A DNA stretch of 64,000 nt, taken from Streptomyces sp. SID12488 (lineage in GTDB: Bacteria; Actinomycetota; Actinomycetes; Streptomycetales; Streptomycetaceae). Below the pieces are notes generated by a model that was not told the DNA's origin, ran no database searches, and was given only the letters and a program-made list of their open reading frames with translations. The stretch's first letter is position 1. The number at the start of each line of letters is the position of its first letter. Location of the stretch: assembly GCF_010548275.1 (NCBI RefSeq), contig NZ_JAAGLT010000011.1:186001-250000 (forward strand), given 5' to 3'. Shown here one piece after another: positions 50,916 to 59,540 of this stretch. The position numbers and the translations under genes are program-made.

Positions 50916-52358
50916 CTACCTGTCGAGGTCCTGGTCCTGCCCACCGAGCCCGGCGAGGTCCAGGGCCGTCGCGATGCGGGTGGCCACGTCCTCCGCGTAC
51001 ATCGCGTCCGTGCGCTCGAACTGGCTCCGTCCGGCGCCCCGCAGGAACGTCACGACGCCCAGGGTGCGCCCCCGGCTGCGCAGCACCGCGCACAGCGCGT
51101 GGACCGAGTCGGGCGGCCACCGGCGCTGGACGGCCCACGCGTGGGCCTGCTCGGCGGCGTACGACCCCGCGCTCGCCCGCACGGACCCGGCCCGCTCGAC
51201 GCACTGCAGGGCCGGGTGCCCGTCGCCGTAGCCCACCGGCAGTCCGGCCTGGCCGGCGAGGACGCTGGGCCCCGGCGCGCCGGAGGGCGTGGCGGCGGCG
51301 CGGACCAGCCGTACCGGCCCGTCCCCGTCGTCCGCCGTACCGTCGGCAGCCTCGCCGCCGATGACGGCGATCCGGTCGATGAGCGCGTGGTCGGCGAAGC
51401 CCGCGAGGGCGAAGTCCAGGTGCACGGTCGCGGCCTCGGCGGGGTCCTCGCACTCGGCTGCGGCCCGTGCGGCGCGGTGCAGCTGGTGGGTGCGGAACCG
51501 CAGCTGGGCCGCGTCCTGCTCGACCTGCTTGCTCTCGGTGATGTCCTGGAACAGCCACCCCACGCCGAGTGGAACCGGCTCCTCGGTGAGCGGCGAGGCC
51601 AGCCGCAAAAACCCGCTCCGCCAGCAGCGCCGCTTCTCACCCTCGGGCGTCCGCACGCTCACCCACATCTCGGCGGGCGCGGGCGGCGCGCCCTCGGCGA
51701 GGACGTGCGTCAGCGCGCTCTCCAGCTCCTCGACACCCTGCGCGAGCAGCTCCCCGAGGGGCCGCCCGAGCACGGCGGTACGGCCGGTGCCGAGCGCGCG
51801 GGCGGCGTGCGCGTTGACGACGGCGGGCCGCAGATCGGCGTCGACGAGCACGACACCCCAGCTGGCGTCCTCGAACAGGGCCTCGCTCAGCGCGATCGAC
51901 CGCTCGAGGTCTATCTGCGCGTGCACCTCACTGAAGGCGCAGTACAGCCCGGCGGGCTTGCCGTCGGGCCCGCGCACGGCGGCCGACTGGGTCCGTACGA
52001 GCACGCGCCCGCCGTCCTTGGTCAGCAGCGCGAACTCGTGCACCTGGCGCCCCGGGGCGTGCATCGCGGACAGCAGCCGCCCCTCGATCTCCTCGGCGTC
52101 GGCCTTGCGCACGGCCCATCCGGCGAACCCGTGCCGCCCGACGGCCTCGGCGGCGGTCCAGCCGAGAATCCGCTCGGCCTCCCGGTTCCAGTGGGTGACC
52201 ACCCCGTCCACGTCGAAAGCGCACAGGGCGGCGTCCATGCCGTCGAGAAGGGCTGCGAGCAGGTCGAAGCCACCTCCGTCCGAGCCTTCCGGGCCGTCCC
52301 TCTCGGGCTCGTCCGGTCCCAGCTCGTCGGTGGTCCCACTACGCCGGGAAGCACTCAC
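50916..52358 (-). CDS. PAS-PAS-GAF sensory protein without an output domain
   Basis: About 480 residues from the GTG at 52358 (GGGGGTCCAG upstream). Two PAS domains: LLAALLDGMDAALCAFDVDGVVTHWNREAERILGWTAAEAVGRHG and SEALFEDASWGVVLVDADLRPAVVNAHAARALGTGRTAVLGRPLG, each with PAS-PAC tails (FSEVHAQIDLERSIALSE; LFQDITESKQVEQDAAQ). A GAF-like C-terminus follows (LDFALAGFADHALIDRIAVIG... LCAVLRSRGRTLGVVTFLRG). No kinase, GGDEF or PP2C is present, so it probably acts by binding another protein. Orthologues with SpoIIE outputs exist in this order in related phosphatases. Confidence 0.88.
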   Translation of the reverse strand: MSASRRSGTTDELGPDEPERDGPEGSDGGGFDLLAALLDGMDAALCAFDVDGVVTHWNREAERILGWTAAEAVGRHGFAGWAVRKADAEEIEGRLLSAMHAPGRQVHEFALLTKDGGRVLVRTQSAAVRGPDGKPAGLYCAFSEVHAQIDLERSIALSEALFEDASWGVVLVDADLRPAVVNAHAARALGTGRTAVLGRPLGELLAQGVEELESALTHVLAEGAPPAPAEMWVSVRTPEGEKRRCWRSGFLRLASPLTEEPVPLGVGWLFQDITESKQVEQDAAQLRFRTHQLHRAARAAAECEDPAEAATVHLDFALAGFADHALIDRIAVIGGEAADGTADDGDGPVRLVRAAATPSGAPGPSVLAGQAGLPVGYGDGHPALQCVERAGSVRASAGSYAAEQAHAWAVQRRWPPDSVHALCAVLRSRGRTLGVVTFLRGAGRSQFERTDAMYAEDVATRIATALDLAGLGGQDQDLDR

Positions 52359-52583
52359 CTGGACCCCCTGCCGGCTGCGTACGCACGTACTGCGCGACGG
52401 TTCGCTCACTCACCATCATTCAACTCGAACGTGACACAGCACACATCGGGTTCCCCCAAGTTCGGAGGAAATCGTTGTACGGCGGAAATTCGCCGTAGTC
52501 CGGGAACAAGCCCCTCCTGCCCCAGCACCGCCGAACCAAACCGACCGTCCGGAATGTCCGAGGTCCTCGCGATCCCGCGGCCT

Positions 52584-53042
52584 TCACGATCCCGTGCCCG
52601 CCAGCCGCAGATCGACCCAGAGGTCGCTCTCACCGTCCAGCACATACCGCTCGACCTCGACGAACCCGCGCCCGCGCGCGAAGGCGAGCCCGTCCCCATT
52701 GGCGGCCAGTACGACGGTCTCGATCCGGCCGGCTCCCAGCTCCCGGGCGAGCGCGAGCCCTCGCCCGTACAACTCGGCCCCGAACCCTCGCCGCCGGAAA
52801 CCGGGCAGCACGCGCGCGATGACGGTCGCCACGGCATCGTCACCGGTGGGCGGCCGAACCGTGGAGCATCCCACCAGGGCGTCCCCGAGATACGCGACCT
52901 CCAGCCGGAACCGCGCACCGCGCTCGCGCACGTCGTCGAGGGACATGGCGGCGGGCGGGACGATCAGGTTGTGGACGTGGCGCCAGTCCTCGAGCGCGGC
53001 CTCGTCGACGTCACTCACGGGGACGATACGAAGATCAGTCAC
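52584..53042 (-). CDS. GNAT acetyltransferase
   Basis: 152 residues from the GTG at 53042. Acetyl-CoA motif ATVIARVLPGFRRRGFGAELYGRGLALARELGAGRIETVVLAANGDGLAFARGRGFVEVERY. The pyrophosphate loop R-R-x-G-F-G/A is canonical. Substrate unknown. It is divergent from another GNAT gene (53100) with 57 bases between starts. Confidence 0.85.
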   Translation of the reverse strand: MTDLRIVPVSDVDEAALEDWRHVHNLIVPPAAMSLDDVRERGARFRLEVAYLGDALVGCSTVRPPTGDDAVATVIARVLPGFRRRGFGAELYGRGLALARELGAGRIETVVLAANGDGLAFARGRGFVEVERYVLDGESDLWVDLRLAGTGS

Positions 53043-53099
53043 GGCGCCAGGAAATCGCACGCTCCGGGAGGGCGTCAACGGAGTAGTACCGTGCCGATC

Positions 53100-53543
53100 A
53101 TGGCGGACTGGGACATACGACCGGCGTCGGCGTCGGACATCGAGGCGGTCGCCGAGTTGCGTGCCGTCGTGATGCGGGCGGATCTGGAACGGCTCGGGCG
53201 GTACGACGAACAGCGCGTCCGGCAGCGGTTCCGGGACGGGTTCGGGGCGGCCCACACCTGGGTGATCGAGATGGGCGGCGAGTTCGCGGGCTGCGTGGCA
53301 ATGCGCCCGGCCGAGGACGCCCACTGGCTGGAGCACTTCTACCTCAACCCGGGGCTTCAGGGCACCGGCATCGGTTCGGGCGTCCTGCGCGAACTGCTGG
53401 AACGGTGCGACAGCGAGGGCGTCCTCGTCCGGCTGAACGTGCTCCAGGGCAGCCCGGCCCGACGGCTGTACGAGCGGCACGGGTTCGCGGTCGAGCGCGA
53501 GGACCCGGTGGACGTGTTCATGGTGCGCGCGCCGACCGAATGA
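53100..53543 (+). CDS. GNAT acetyltransferase, compact
   Basis: 147 residues. DWDIRPASASDIEAVAELRAVVMRADLERLGRYDEQRVRQRFRDGF, CVAMRPAEDAHWLEHFYLNPGLQGTGIGSGVLRELLERCDSEGVLVRLNVLQGSPARRLYERHGFAVE. The Q-G-T-G-I-G loop binds CoA. Short length suggests a small-molecule substrate. Divergent from the GNAT gene at 52584. Confidence 0.86.
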   Translation: MADWDIRPASASDIEAVAELRAVVMRADLERLGRYDEQRVRQRFRDGFGAAHTWVIEMGGEFAGCVAMRPAEDAHWLEHFYLNPGLQGTGIGSGVLRELLERCDSEGVLVRLNVLQGSPARRLYERHGFAVEREDPVDVFMVRAPTE

Positions 53544-53874
53544 GCGCCGGCAAGAGCCGCATCGGGGCTACAGGCCACAGGAACGTTCCTTCCCGCACGG
53601 AAGCCGCCATAGCAACCGCCGCAGCAGCCGCCACAGAGGCCGCCGCGAAGCCCTCCGCGTGACCGCCCGCGGAAGCCGCCACAGAACCCTCCGAGAACCC
53701 GCCGTAGAACGCTTCCCGGAGCCCCGACAACACGCTCAACCCTTCGGCGCAACCAATCGGCTGACTACGCAGCACGCATGCACAATGACCCGGAGTGATC
53801 ATCGTGTGAGTCGGTCACCGACCTACACCGTGGCCCAACCTCACCCCCCTCAGCTCCACAGATTGAGGTATGTC
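53544..53874. other. Low-complexity gap before the GH74 gene
   Basis: 331 bases. Between about 53600 and 53710 the sequence is built of degenerate GCCGCCACA/GAAGCC units with no supported gene. The GH74 promoter should be near 53780-53870. GTGATCATCG/GTGTGAGTCGG (53793-53815) holds no clear hexamers. Confidence 0.4.
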
Positions 53875-56091
53875 ATGCATGCGTCCGATCTGAGTCGGCG
53901 TTCCGTGCTCGCCGGGACCGCCGTCACCGCCGCGCTCGCCGGCCTTCCGTCCCTCCAGGGCCGCTCCCAGGCCGCGGAATCCATGGTCGGGGCCGCATCC
54001 GCCGCGACGCCCTACGACTGGCGCAACGTTTTCATCGGCGGCACCGGATTCGTCACCGGTGTGGTGTTCCACCCCGCCGTGAAGGGGCTCGCCTACGCCC
54101 GTACCGACATGGGCGGCGCCTACCGCTGGGACGACGGCGCGGCCCGCTGGATCCCGCTGCTGGACTGGGTCAGCCAGGACGACTCGAACCTCCTCGGCGT
54201 CGAGTCCCTGGCCATCGACCCCGGCAAGCCGGACCGCGTCTATCTCGCCCTCGGCACCTACACCCAGTCGTGGGCGGGCAACGGCGCGTTCCTGCGCTCC
54301 GACGACCGCGGGGCGACCTGGACCCGTACCGACCTCAGCGTGAAGCTCGGCTCCAACGAGGACGGCCGGGGCACGGGCGAGCGCCTCCTCCTGGACCCGC
54401 GCAACAGTGACACCCTGTGGCTGGGCACCCGGCACGACGGCCTCCTCAAGTCGACGGACCGGGGCGCCACCTGGGCCGCCGCGACGGGCTTCCCGCCCAA
54501 GCCCAGCGCCTCCGGCCAGGGCGTCACCCTCCTCGTCGCCGTCGGGCGCACCCTGTACGCCGGCTGGGGCGACGGCGACGGCTCGACGTCCGCGAACACC
54601 CTGTACCGCACCACTGACGGCACCACCTGGGTGCCCGTCCCCGGGCAGCCGACCGGGACGACGGCCAAGCTGCCCATGCGGGCCGCGTACGACGCCCGCG
54701 CCGACGAGCTGTACGTGGCGTACGCCGACGCCCCCGGTCCCAACGGCCAGTCCGACGGCAGCGTGCACAAGCTGGCCGTCGCCAGCGGTAAGTGGACCAA
54801 TGTCACCCCGGTGAAACCCAGCAGCTCGGACAGCTTCGGTTACGGCGGGGCCTCCGTCGACGTCCAGCGTGCCGGCACCGTCGTCGTTGCCACCAACGAC
54901 CGCTGGTCGTCGGGCGACACCCTGTTCCGCACCACCGACGGGGGCCGGACCTGGACCTCCCTCAAGGACTCGGCGACCATGGACGTGTCGGAGACCCCCT
55001 ACCTCAAGTGGGGCAGGGACGCGGCGATTTTCGGCTCGTGGATCCAGATGGCCGCCATCGACCCGTTCGACTCCCAGCACATCGTCTACGGCACCGGCGC
55101 CACCCTCTACGGCACCCTCGACCTGAAGAAGTGGGCCCCGCAGATCCGTGGCCTGGAGGAGACGTCGGTGCTCTTCCTGATCTCGCCGCCGACCGGCCAG
55201 GCACACCTGCTCAGCGGCTCACGGGACATCGGCACGCTCTACCACAACCAGCTCACGGTGTCTCCGGCCGGCGGCCTGGCGACCAACCCCGTCTTCACCA
55301 CGGCGGCGGGCCTCGCGCAGGCCGCGAACAAGCCGTCGTACGTGGTCCGCACGGGCACGGGCGACAACGGCAACGGCGCCTTCTCGAACGACGGCGGGCA
55401 GACGTGGACGCCCTTCAAGGCCCAGCCCTCCGACGCCAAGGACGCACCGGGACCGATCGCCACCACCGCCGACGGCAGCGTGCTGGTGTGGTCCTTCATC
55501 CACTGGGACGGCACGAAGCACGCGACCCAGCGTTCCACGGACAACGGGGCCACCTGGTCGGTGGTCTCCTCGTTCCCCGCCGGTGCCACACCGCTGGCGG
55601 ACCCGGTCGACCCCAAGGTCCTGTACGCGTTCGACACCGCCACCGGAAAGCTGTTCGCCAGCACCGACAAGGGCCTGACGTTCGCGGCCCGGGCCACCGG
55701 ACTCCCCTCCGGCGACGCCGGGTTCAAGCTGGTCGCGGCACCGGGACGCTCCGGTGACCTGTGGCTCAGCACCAAGGGCAACGGGCTGTTCCGGTCCACC
55801 GACGGCGGCAGGTCCTTCGCGAAGATCACGAGCTGCCAGGACTCGTTCACACTCGGTTTCGGCGCGAAGGCCGACGGTGCCTCCTACCTGTCGATCTACC
55901 ACGTCGCCACCGTGGGAGGCGTCACCGGCGTCTTCCGCTCCGACGACGCCGCGAAGACCTGGCGGCGCATCAACGACGACAAGCACCAGTGGGGCTGGCT
56001 CGGCGAGACCATCACCGGGGACCCCCGCATCCCCGGCATGGTTTACCTGGCCACCAACGGCCGGGGCATCCAGTTCGGGCAGTCCGCCTGA
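53875..56091 (+). CDS. Secreted GH74 xyloglucanase with Tat-type signal
   Basis: 738 residues. The signal is MHASDLSRRSVLAGTAVTAALAGLPSLQG with a twin-Arg (SRRSVL). The mature protein is the GH74 double seven-bladed propeller: FIGGTGFVTGVVFHPAVKGLAYARTDMGGAYRWDDGAARWIPLLDWV (first catalytic Asp in ARTDMGG), many RSDDRGATWT/RTTDGGRTWT blades, and KWGRDAAIFGSWIQMAAIDPFDSQHIVYGTG (second Asp). The enzyme hydrolyses xyloglucan outside the cell. No carbohydrate-binding module follows. The ATG at 53875 has GAGG upstream. Confidence 0.95.
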   Translation: MHASDLSRRSVLAGTAVTAALAGLPSLQGRSQAAESMVGAASAATPYDWRNVFIGGTGFVTGVVFHPAVKGLAYARTDMGGAYRWDDGAARWIPLLDWVSQDDSNLLGVESLAIDPGKPDRVYLALGTYTQSWAGNGAFLRSDDRGATWTRTDLSVKLGSNEDGRGTGERLLLDPRNSDTLWLGTRHDGLLKSTDRGATWAAATGFPPKPSASGQGVTLLVAVGRTLYAGWGDGDGSTSANTLYRTTDGTTWVPVPGQPTGTTAKLPMRAAYDARADELYVAYADAPGPNGQSDGSVHKLAVASGKWTNVTPVKPSSSDSFGYGGASVDVQRAGTVVVATNDRWSSGDTLFRTTDGGRTWTSLKDSATMDVSETPYLKWGRDAAIFGSWIQMAAIDPFDSQHIVYGTGATLYGTLDLKKWAPQIRGLEETSVLFLISPPTGQAHLLSGSRDIGTLYHNQLTVSPAGGLATNPVFTTAAGLAQAANKPSYVVRTGTGDNGNGAFSNDGGQTWTPFKAQPSDAKDAPGPIATTADGSVLVWSFIHWDGTKHATQRSTDNGATWSVVSSFPAGATPLADPVDPKVLYAFDTATGKLFASTDKGLTFAARATGLPSGDAGFKLVAAPGRSGDLWLSTKGNGLFRSTDGGRSFAKITSCQDSFTLGFGAKADGASYLSIYHVATVGGVTGVFRSDDAAKTWRRINDDKHQWGWLGETITGDPRIPGMVYLATNGRGIQFGQSA

Positions 56092-56148
56092 CAGCCTTTC
56101 CCAGCCGTCAGCGTCGCCTCCGCCGTCCCGACCTCTCCGATAAATCGG

Positions 56149-56177
56149 TTGATGCGCGGTCGATCGCTTCCTAGGGT
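56149..56177 (+). promoter_or_regulatory. Predicted housekeeping promoter of the mini-gene
   Basis: TTGATG (56149-56154), 17-base spacer, TAGGGT (56172-56177). Fits the HrdB consensus well. A start point near 56184 would give a 26-base leader before the mini-gene ATG. Confidence 0.6.
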
Positions 56178-56183
56178 GTGGTT

Positions 56184-56400
56184 TACACCGAAGGGAGGTG
56201 ATCGGGTAAATGAAGGTATCCCGGACGCGTGAGGTGGCTGCGGGCTAGCGGCTCGCCACCACGTTCAATGCGGTGCCGGACCAGCGTGGGCGACTGACAC
56301 GCAGCCGGCCGAATCCAACGCAGTCACCCGACCCGCGAGCTCGCCGGCACGTCCGGCCGGCCCCTCGTCCAGAGGGACCGAGCTCGCGGGTCGTCTGCGT
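56184..56400 (+). ncRNA. Short structured transcript with a 12-residue mini-gene
   Basis: A strong ribosome site GGGAGGTGA (about 56193-56200) is followed at 9 bases by ATG (56210) encoding MKVSRTREVAAG and TAG at 56246-56248. Overlapping and downstream hairpins are GGTGGC/GCCACC (56233-56238 with 56255-56260) and a perfect 14-bp stem GACCCGCGAGCTCG (56330-56343) with CGAGCTCGCGGGTC (56379-56392), which looks like a terminator. No large gene follows on the plus strand. It is either a stand-alone small RNA with a coded peptide or a leader whose downstream gene has been lost. No known riboswitch is recognised. Confidence 0.55.
56210..56248 (+). CDS. 12-residue mini-gene
   Basis: MKVSRTREVAAG with a near-perfect ribosome site. 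The stop falls inside the loop region of the GGTGGC/GCCACC hairpin, so translation would open that hairpin. Its basic start suggests a leader peptide; function unknown. Confidence 0.5.
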   Translation: MKVSRTREVAAG

Positions 56401-56478
56401 ATCCCCGTCCTCGTCCTCGTCCTCGTCCTGGCAAGGTCCTGTCGGACCGTCCGTGTCGGGTCAGGACTGGTTCCGCCT

Positions 56479-56510
56479 CGCAGATCTCTCGCAGATCTCT
56501 CGCAGATCTG
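56479..56510. repeat. Tandem 11-base repeat CGCAGATCTCT
   Basis: Three copies end to end. A (CGTCCT)n run lies just to the left at about 56405-56430. The repeat begins exactly where the SDR remnant ends. Confidence 0.75.
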
Positions 56511-56630
56511 GTTGAGGCCGCCGTCGACGTACAGGCTCGAGCCGGTGATGAAGCTGCTCTGCCCGGAAGCGAGGAAGGCCACTGCGGCCCCTGCGCAATT
56601 GGCCACCTTCCTGAGATCCGCCCGTATTAG
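56505..56630 (-). pseudogene. C-terminal remnant of a short-chain dehydrogenase
   Basis: The minus-strand frame reads GAAVAFLASGQSSFITGSSLYVDGGLNQI, the usual end of a glucose/ribitol-type SDR (FLAS...FITGxxLxVDGG). Upstream of LIRADLRKVA no SDR sequence is found, and the natural stop is replaced by repeat DNA. A deletion has removed most of the gene. Confidence 0.75.
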
Positions 56631-56648
56631 CCCTTCGGCCGGCCGGCC

Positions 56649-57299
56649 CTAGGCCTTCAGGGTTCGCTTCGCGAGTTCGTAGGCCGGGAGCATTGCCTCG
56701 TGCTCCTCGGTGTCCAGGCCTCCGAGGTGTACGACGACCGGTCCGCGCGGGGTCGTGACGGCGAGGGCGCGCTCGGTCTTCGCCTCGTCGTCGAACTCGG
56801 TCTTGTACGCGTACTTCACCTCGACGCCGGTGAGGGGGCCCGTTCTGAACGTGCTGTACCGCGCCTTGCTCGCGCCGGTCTCGGCGGCCATGAAGGCCTC
56901 CAGCACCGTGCGGGCGTCGTCGGTGCCCGGATCGCCGGTCCAGACGCGCAGGAAGCCGATGTGCCCGGCGGGCTTGGCGTCCACCTCGCACACGAGGGCG
57001 ACCGGGCCCTGACGCGGAGGCTCGTCGACGGCTTCCGCCGTCCAGTGCTCGGCCATGTCGAATGTGATGGGGAGCTCGCAGGCCGAGCCGTCGGCTCCGA
57101 TGCTGCCGCCGCTCTTGGCGCCCGCCCCGGCCCCCGCCGCCGTCGCCGAGGCGCTCGCGGTCGCGTTCGTCTTCGCCTGCGCGTCGTCGTCCGCTGCCTC
57201 CGAGCAGCCCGCCAGTGAGCCCGCCAGTGCCGCCACCAGCAGCGGCACCAGCGTCACCTGGACCAGCCCGCGCCGTCCGTTTCCCGCCCCGACCAGCAT
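56649..57299 (-). CDS. Lipoprotein of unknown function
   Basis: 216 residues. VTLVPLLVAALAGSLAGC gives a lipobox (LAGC). After an Ala/Thr/Gly linker comes a folded domain with two Cys (SACELPITF; LVCEVDAKPAGHIGFLRVWTGD), YSTFRTGPLTGVEVKYAYKTEFDDEAKTERALAVTTPRGPVVVHLGGLDTEEHEAMLPAYELA. It resembles secreted DUF families without known activity. Between the remnant SDR and citrate synthase on the same strand. Confidence 0.85.
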   Translation of the reverse strand: MLVGAGNGRRGLVQVTLVPLLVAALAGSLAGCSEAADDDAQAKTNATASASATAAGAGAGAKSGGSIGADGSACELPITFDMAEHWTAEAVDEPPRQGPVALVCEVDAKPAGHIGFLRVWTGDPGTDDARTVLEAFMAAETGASKARYSTFRTGPLTGVEVKYAYKTEFDDEAKTERALAVTTPRGPVVVHLGGLDTEEHEAMLPAYELAKRTLKA

Positions 57300-57356
57300 G
57301 TGCTGTGTCTCCCCTCGTTCGAGCGGGTCACATTATCGGAGCGGGTCACAGTCCGT

Positions 57357-57382
57357 CGTACTCGTACTCGTACTCGTACTCG
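57357..57382. repeat. Tandem hexanucleotide repeat (CGTACT)n
   Basis: Four copies between the lipoprotein start and the citrate synthase stop. Non-coding. Confidence 0.85.
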
Positions 57383-57410
57383 GTCAGGGCAGCCCGACCG
57401 GGTGCCGACC

Positions 57411-58511
57411 TCAGTGGGCGATGCCCTCGTACCCCTCGATCTCCTGCGGGTCCCGGGTGCCGGGGCCGATGTAGCGGGCCGACGGGCGTACGAGCCTGCC
57501 GGTGCGCTTCTGTTCCAGGATGTGGGCGGACCAGCCGGCCGTGCGGGCGCACGTGAACATCGACGTGAACATGTGGGCCGGGACCTCGGCGAAGTCCAGG
57601 ACGATCGCCGCCCAGAACTCGACGTTCGTCGCCAGGACCCGGTCCGGGCGGCGGGCGTGCAGCTCCGCCAGCGCGGCCTTCTCCAGGGCCTCGGCGATCT
57701 CGAAACGCGGGGCGCCCAGCTCACGGGCCGTGCGGCGCAGCACGCGCGCGCGTGGGTCCTCGGCCCGGTAGACACGGTGACCGAAGCCCATCAGTCGCTC
57801 GCCCTTGTCCAGGGCCTGCTTCACGTACGCCTCGGCGTCGCCCGTGCGTTCGATCTCCTCGATCATGCCGAGGACCCGGGAGGGGGCACCTCCGTGCAGA
57901 GGGCCGCTCATCGCCCCGACCGCGCCCGACAGGGCCGCCGCCACGTCCGCGCCCGTCGACGCGATCACGCGTGCCGTGAACGTGGACGCGTTCATGCCGT
58001 GCTCGGCCGCGCTCGTCCAGTAGGCATCCACCGCGGCCACGTGCTTCGGGTCCGGTTCGCCGCGCCAGCGGATCATGAAGCGTTCGACGACGGACTGCGC
58101 CTTGTCGATCTCGCGCTGCGGGACCATGGCGTTGCCCTGGCCACGCGCCGACTGGGCAACGTACGACAGGGCCATGACGGCGGCGCGGGCCAGGTCGTCG
58201 CGGGCCGTCCGCTCGTCGATGTCGAGAAGCGGGCGCAGGCCCCAGACGGGGGCGAGCATCGCCAGCGCCGACTGGACGTCCACCCGGATGTCACCGGAGT
58301 GCACCGGGATCGGGAACGGCTCGGCGGGCGGCAGGCCGGGGTTGAAGGCGCCGTCGACGAGCAGGCCCCAGACATTGCCGAAGGAGACGCGGCCGACCAG
58401 GTCCTCGATGTCGACGCCCCGGTACCGGAGTGCGCCACCCTCCTTGTCCGGTTCGGCGATCTCCGTCTCGAAAGCGACTACTCCCTCAAGTCCGGGTACG
58501 AAGTCGGACAT
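57411..58511 (-). CDS. citA: Citrate synthase family protein
   Basis: 366 residues from the ATG at 58511 (AGAGGAG upstream). Citrate synthase marks: GALRYRGVDIEDLVGRVSFGNVWGLLVDG, MSGPLHGGAPSRVLGMIEEIE (His), MGFGHRVYRAEDPRARVLRRTA (His of GHRVYR), NVEFWAAIVLDFAEVPAHMFTSMFTCARTAGWSAHILEQ (Asp). Condenses acetyl-CoA with oxaloacetate, or propionyl-CoA in the methylcitrate branch; the length and GALRYRG start are those of the shorter actinobacterial paralogue. Divergent from pdxH. A longer N-terminus upstream of 58511 is unlikely. Confidence 0.93.
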   Translation of the reverse strand: MSDFVPGLEGVVAFETEIAEPDKEGGALRYRGVDIEDLVGRVSFGNVWGLLVDGAFNPGLPPAEPFPIPVHSGDIRVDVQSALAMLAPVWGLRPLLDIDERTARDDLARAAVMALSYVAQSARGQGNAMVPQREIDKAQSVVERFMIRWRGEPDPKHVAAVDAYWTSAAEHGMNASTFTARVIASTGADVAAALSGAVGAMSGPLHGGAPSRVLGMIEEIERTGDAEAYVKQALDKGERLMGFGHRVYRAEDPRARVLRRTARELGAPRFEIAEALEKAALAELHARRPDRVLATNVEFWAAIVLDFAEVPAHMFTSMFTCARTAGWSAHILEQKRTGRLVRPSARYIGPGTRDPQEIEGYEGIAH

Positions 58512-58772
58512 CAGGCGGCTCCTCTTGATGTGTGCGACAGGGGTACGGCCGTGCGGCCGGGGTGCGCGAAATCTGTGTCCAGTGCGGTTCCACGGCCATT
58601 TCACACTGCTCGCGGTCCGAAACGGTCACCTGGCTGATGCCCCGTTCGGCCGGTCGTCCAACCGGAGGGGCAACAGCACGATATCCCCGAGTGCCACCTT
58701 TGGGGAGCCCTTGCGGCACTCAGTGCCACTCGGTGCCGCTCGATGACGGCGCCGATACGGCAGGATGACTGT

Positions 58773-59462
58773 GTGACCGACCCCGACGCCGCCCCCTCCC
58801 ACGGCCCACTCGATCCCGTCGACCCCGCCGTCATGCGCAGGCAGTACCGCTCCATAGGCCTCGCCGAGGGCGAGCTGGCCGACGGCCCCATGGAGCAGTT
58901 CGCGCGCTGGTTCCGGCAGGCCGCCGCGGATGCCGGGCTCGTCGAACCCAACGCCATGGTCGTCTCCACCGCCGACGCCGCCGGGCGGCCCTCTTCCCGC
59001 ACCGTGCTGCTGAAGCAGTACGACGAGCAGGGTTTCGTCTTCTTCACCAACTACGGCTCCCGCAAGGGGAGCGATCTCGCCGCCAATCCGTATATCTCGC
59101 TGCTGTTCCCCTGGCTGCCGCTGAGCCGCCAGGTCGTCGTCACGGGCGTCGCGCGCCGTACGGGACGCGACGAGACGGCCGCCTACTTCCGCACCCGGCC
59201 GCACGGCTCCCAGCTGGGCGCCTGGGCCAGCGAGCAGTCCTCGGTGATCCGCTCCCGGGACGAACTCGAAGGCGCTTACGCCGAGTTGGCCGCCCGCTAT
59301 CCGGAGGGCGAGCAGGTGCCGGTGCCGCCGAACTGGGGCGGGTACCGGGTGGCCCCGGAGACGGTGGAGTTCTGGCAGGGGCGCGAGAACCGGCTGCACG
59401 ACCGGCTGCGGTACCTGGCGGAGGCGGACGGGAGCTGGCGCGTGGAGCGGCTCAGCCCCTGA
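58773..59462 (+). CDS. pdxH: Pyridoxamine 5'-phosphate oxidase
   Basis: 229 residues from the GTG at 58773 (AGGA seven bases upstream). PNPOx marks: DPAVMRRQYRSIGLAEGELADGPMEQFARWFRQA, NAMVVSTADAAGRPSSRTVLLKQYDEQGFVFFTNYGSRKGSDLAANPYISLLFPW (FMN/PLP site RT-VLLK, SRKG), RQVVVTG, RPHGSQLGAWASEQS, and the C-terminal WGGYRVAPETVEFWQGRENRLHDRLRY...W...RLSP. Makes PLP from PNP or PMP. Full-length, divergent from citrate synthase. Confidence 0.96.
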   Translation: MTDPDAAPSHGPLDPVDPAVMRRQYRSIGLAEGELADGPMEQFARWFRQAAADAGLVEPNAMVVSTADAAGRPSSRTVLLKQYDEQGFVFFTNYGSRKGSDLAANPYISLLFPWLPLSRQVVVTGVARRTGRDETAAYFRTRPHGSQLGAWASEQSSVIRSRDELEGAYAELAARYPEGEQVPVPPNWGGYRVAPETVEFWQGRENRLHDRLRYLAEADGSWRVERLSP

Positions 59463-59540
59463 CGACCGTCCCCTGACAGTCGGCCACTGGCAGTCGGCCA
59501 CTGGCAGCCGTCCCCCGGCAGTCGGCCACCGCCCGCCGGG
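59463..59540. repeat. Direct repeat CAGTCGGCCACTGG in the convergent gap
   Basis: Units of CAGTCGGCCACTGG recur three times with variants between the pdxH and TetR stops. They can form hairpins and probably act as a terminator. Confidence 0.6.

Noticed and set aside
50826..53543. Plus-strand open frame of 905 codons across the PAS and GNAT genes
   Set aside because: Only its last 147 codons are a real gene (GNAT, 53100-53543); the rest is antisense to PAS/GAF and GNAT coding sequence.
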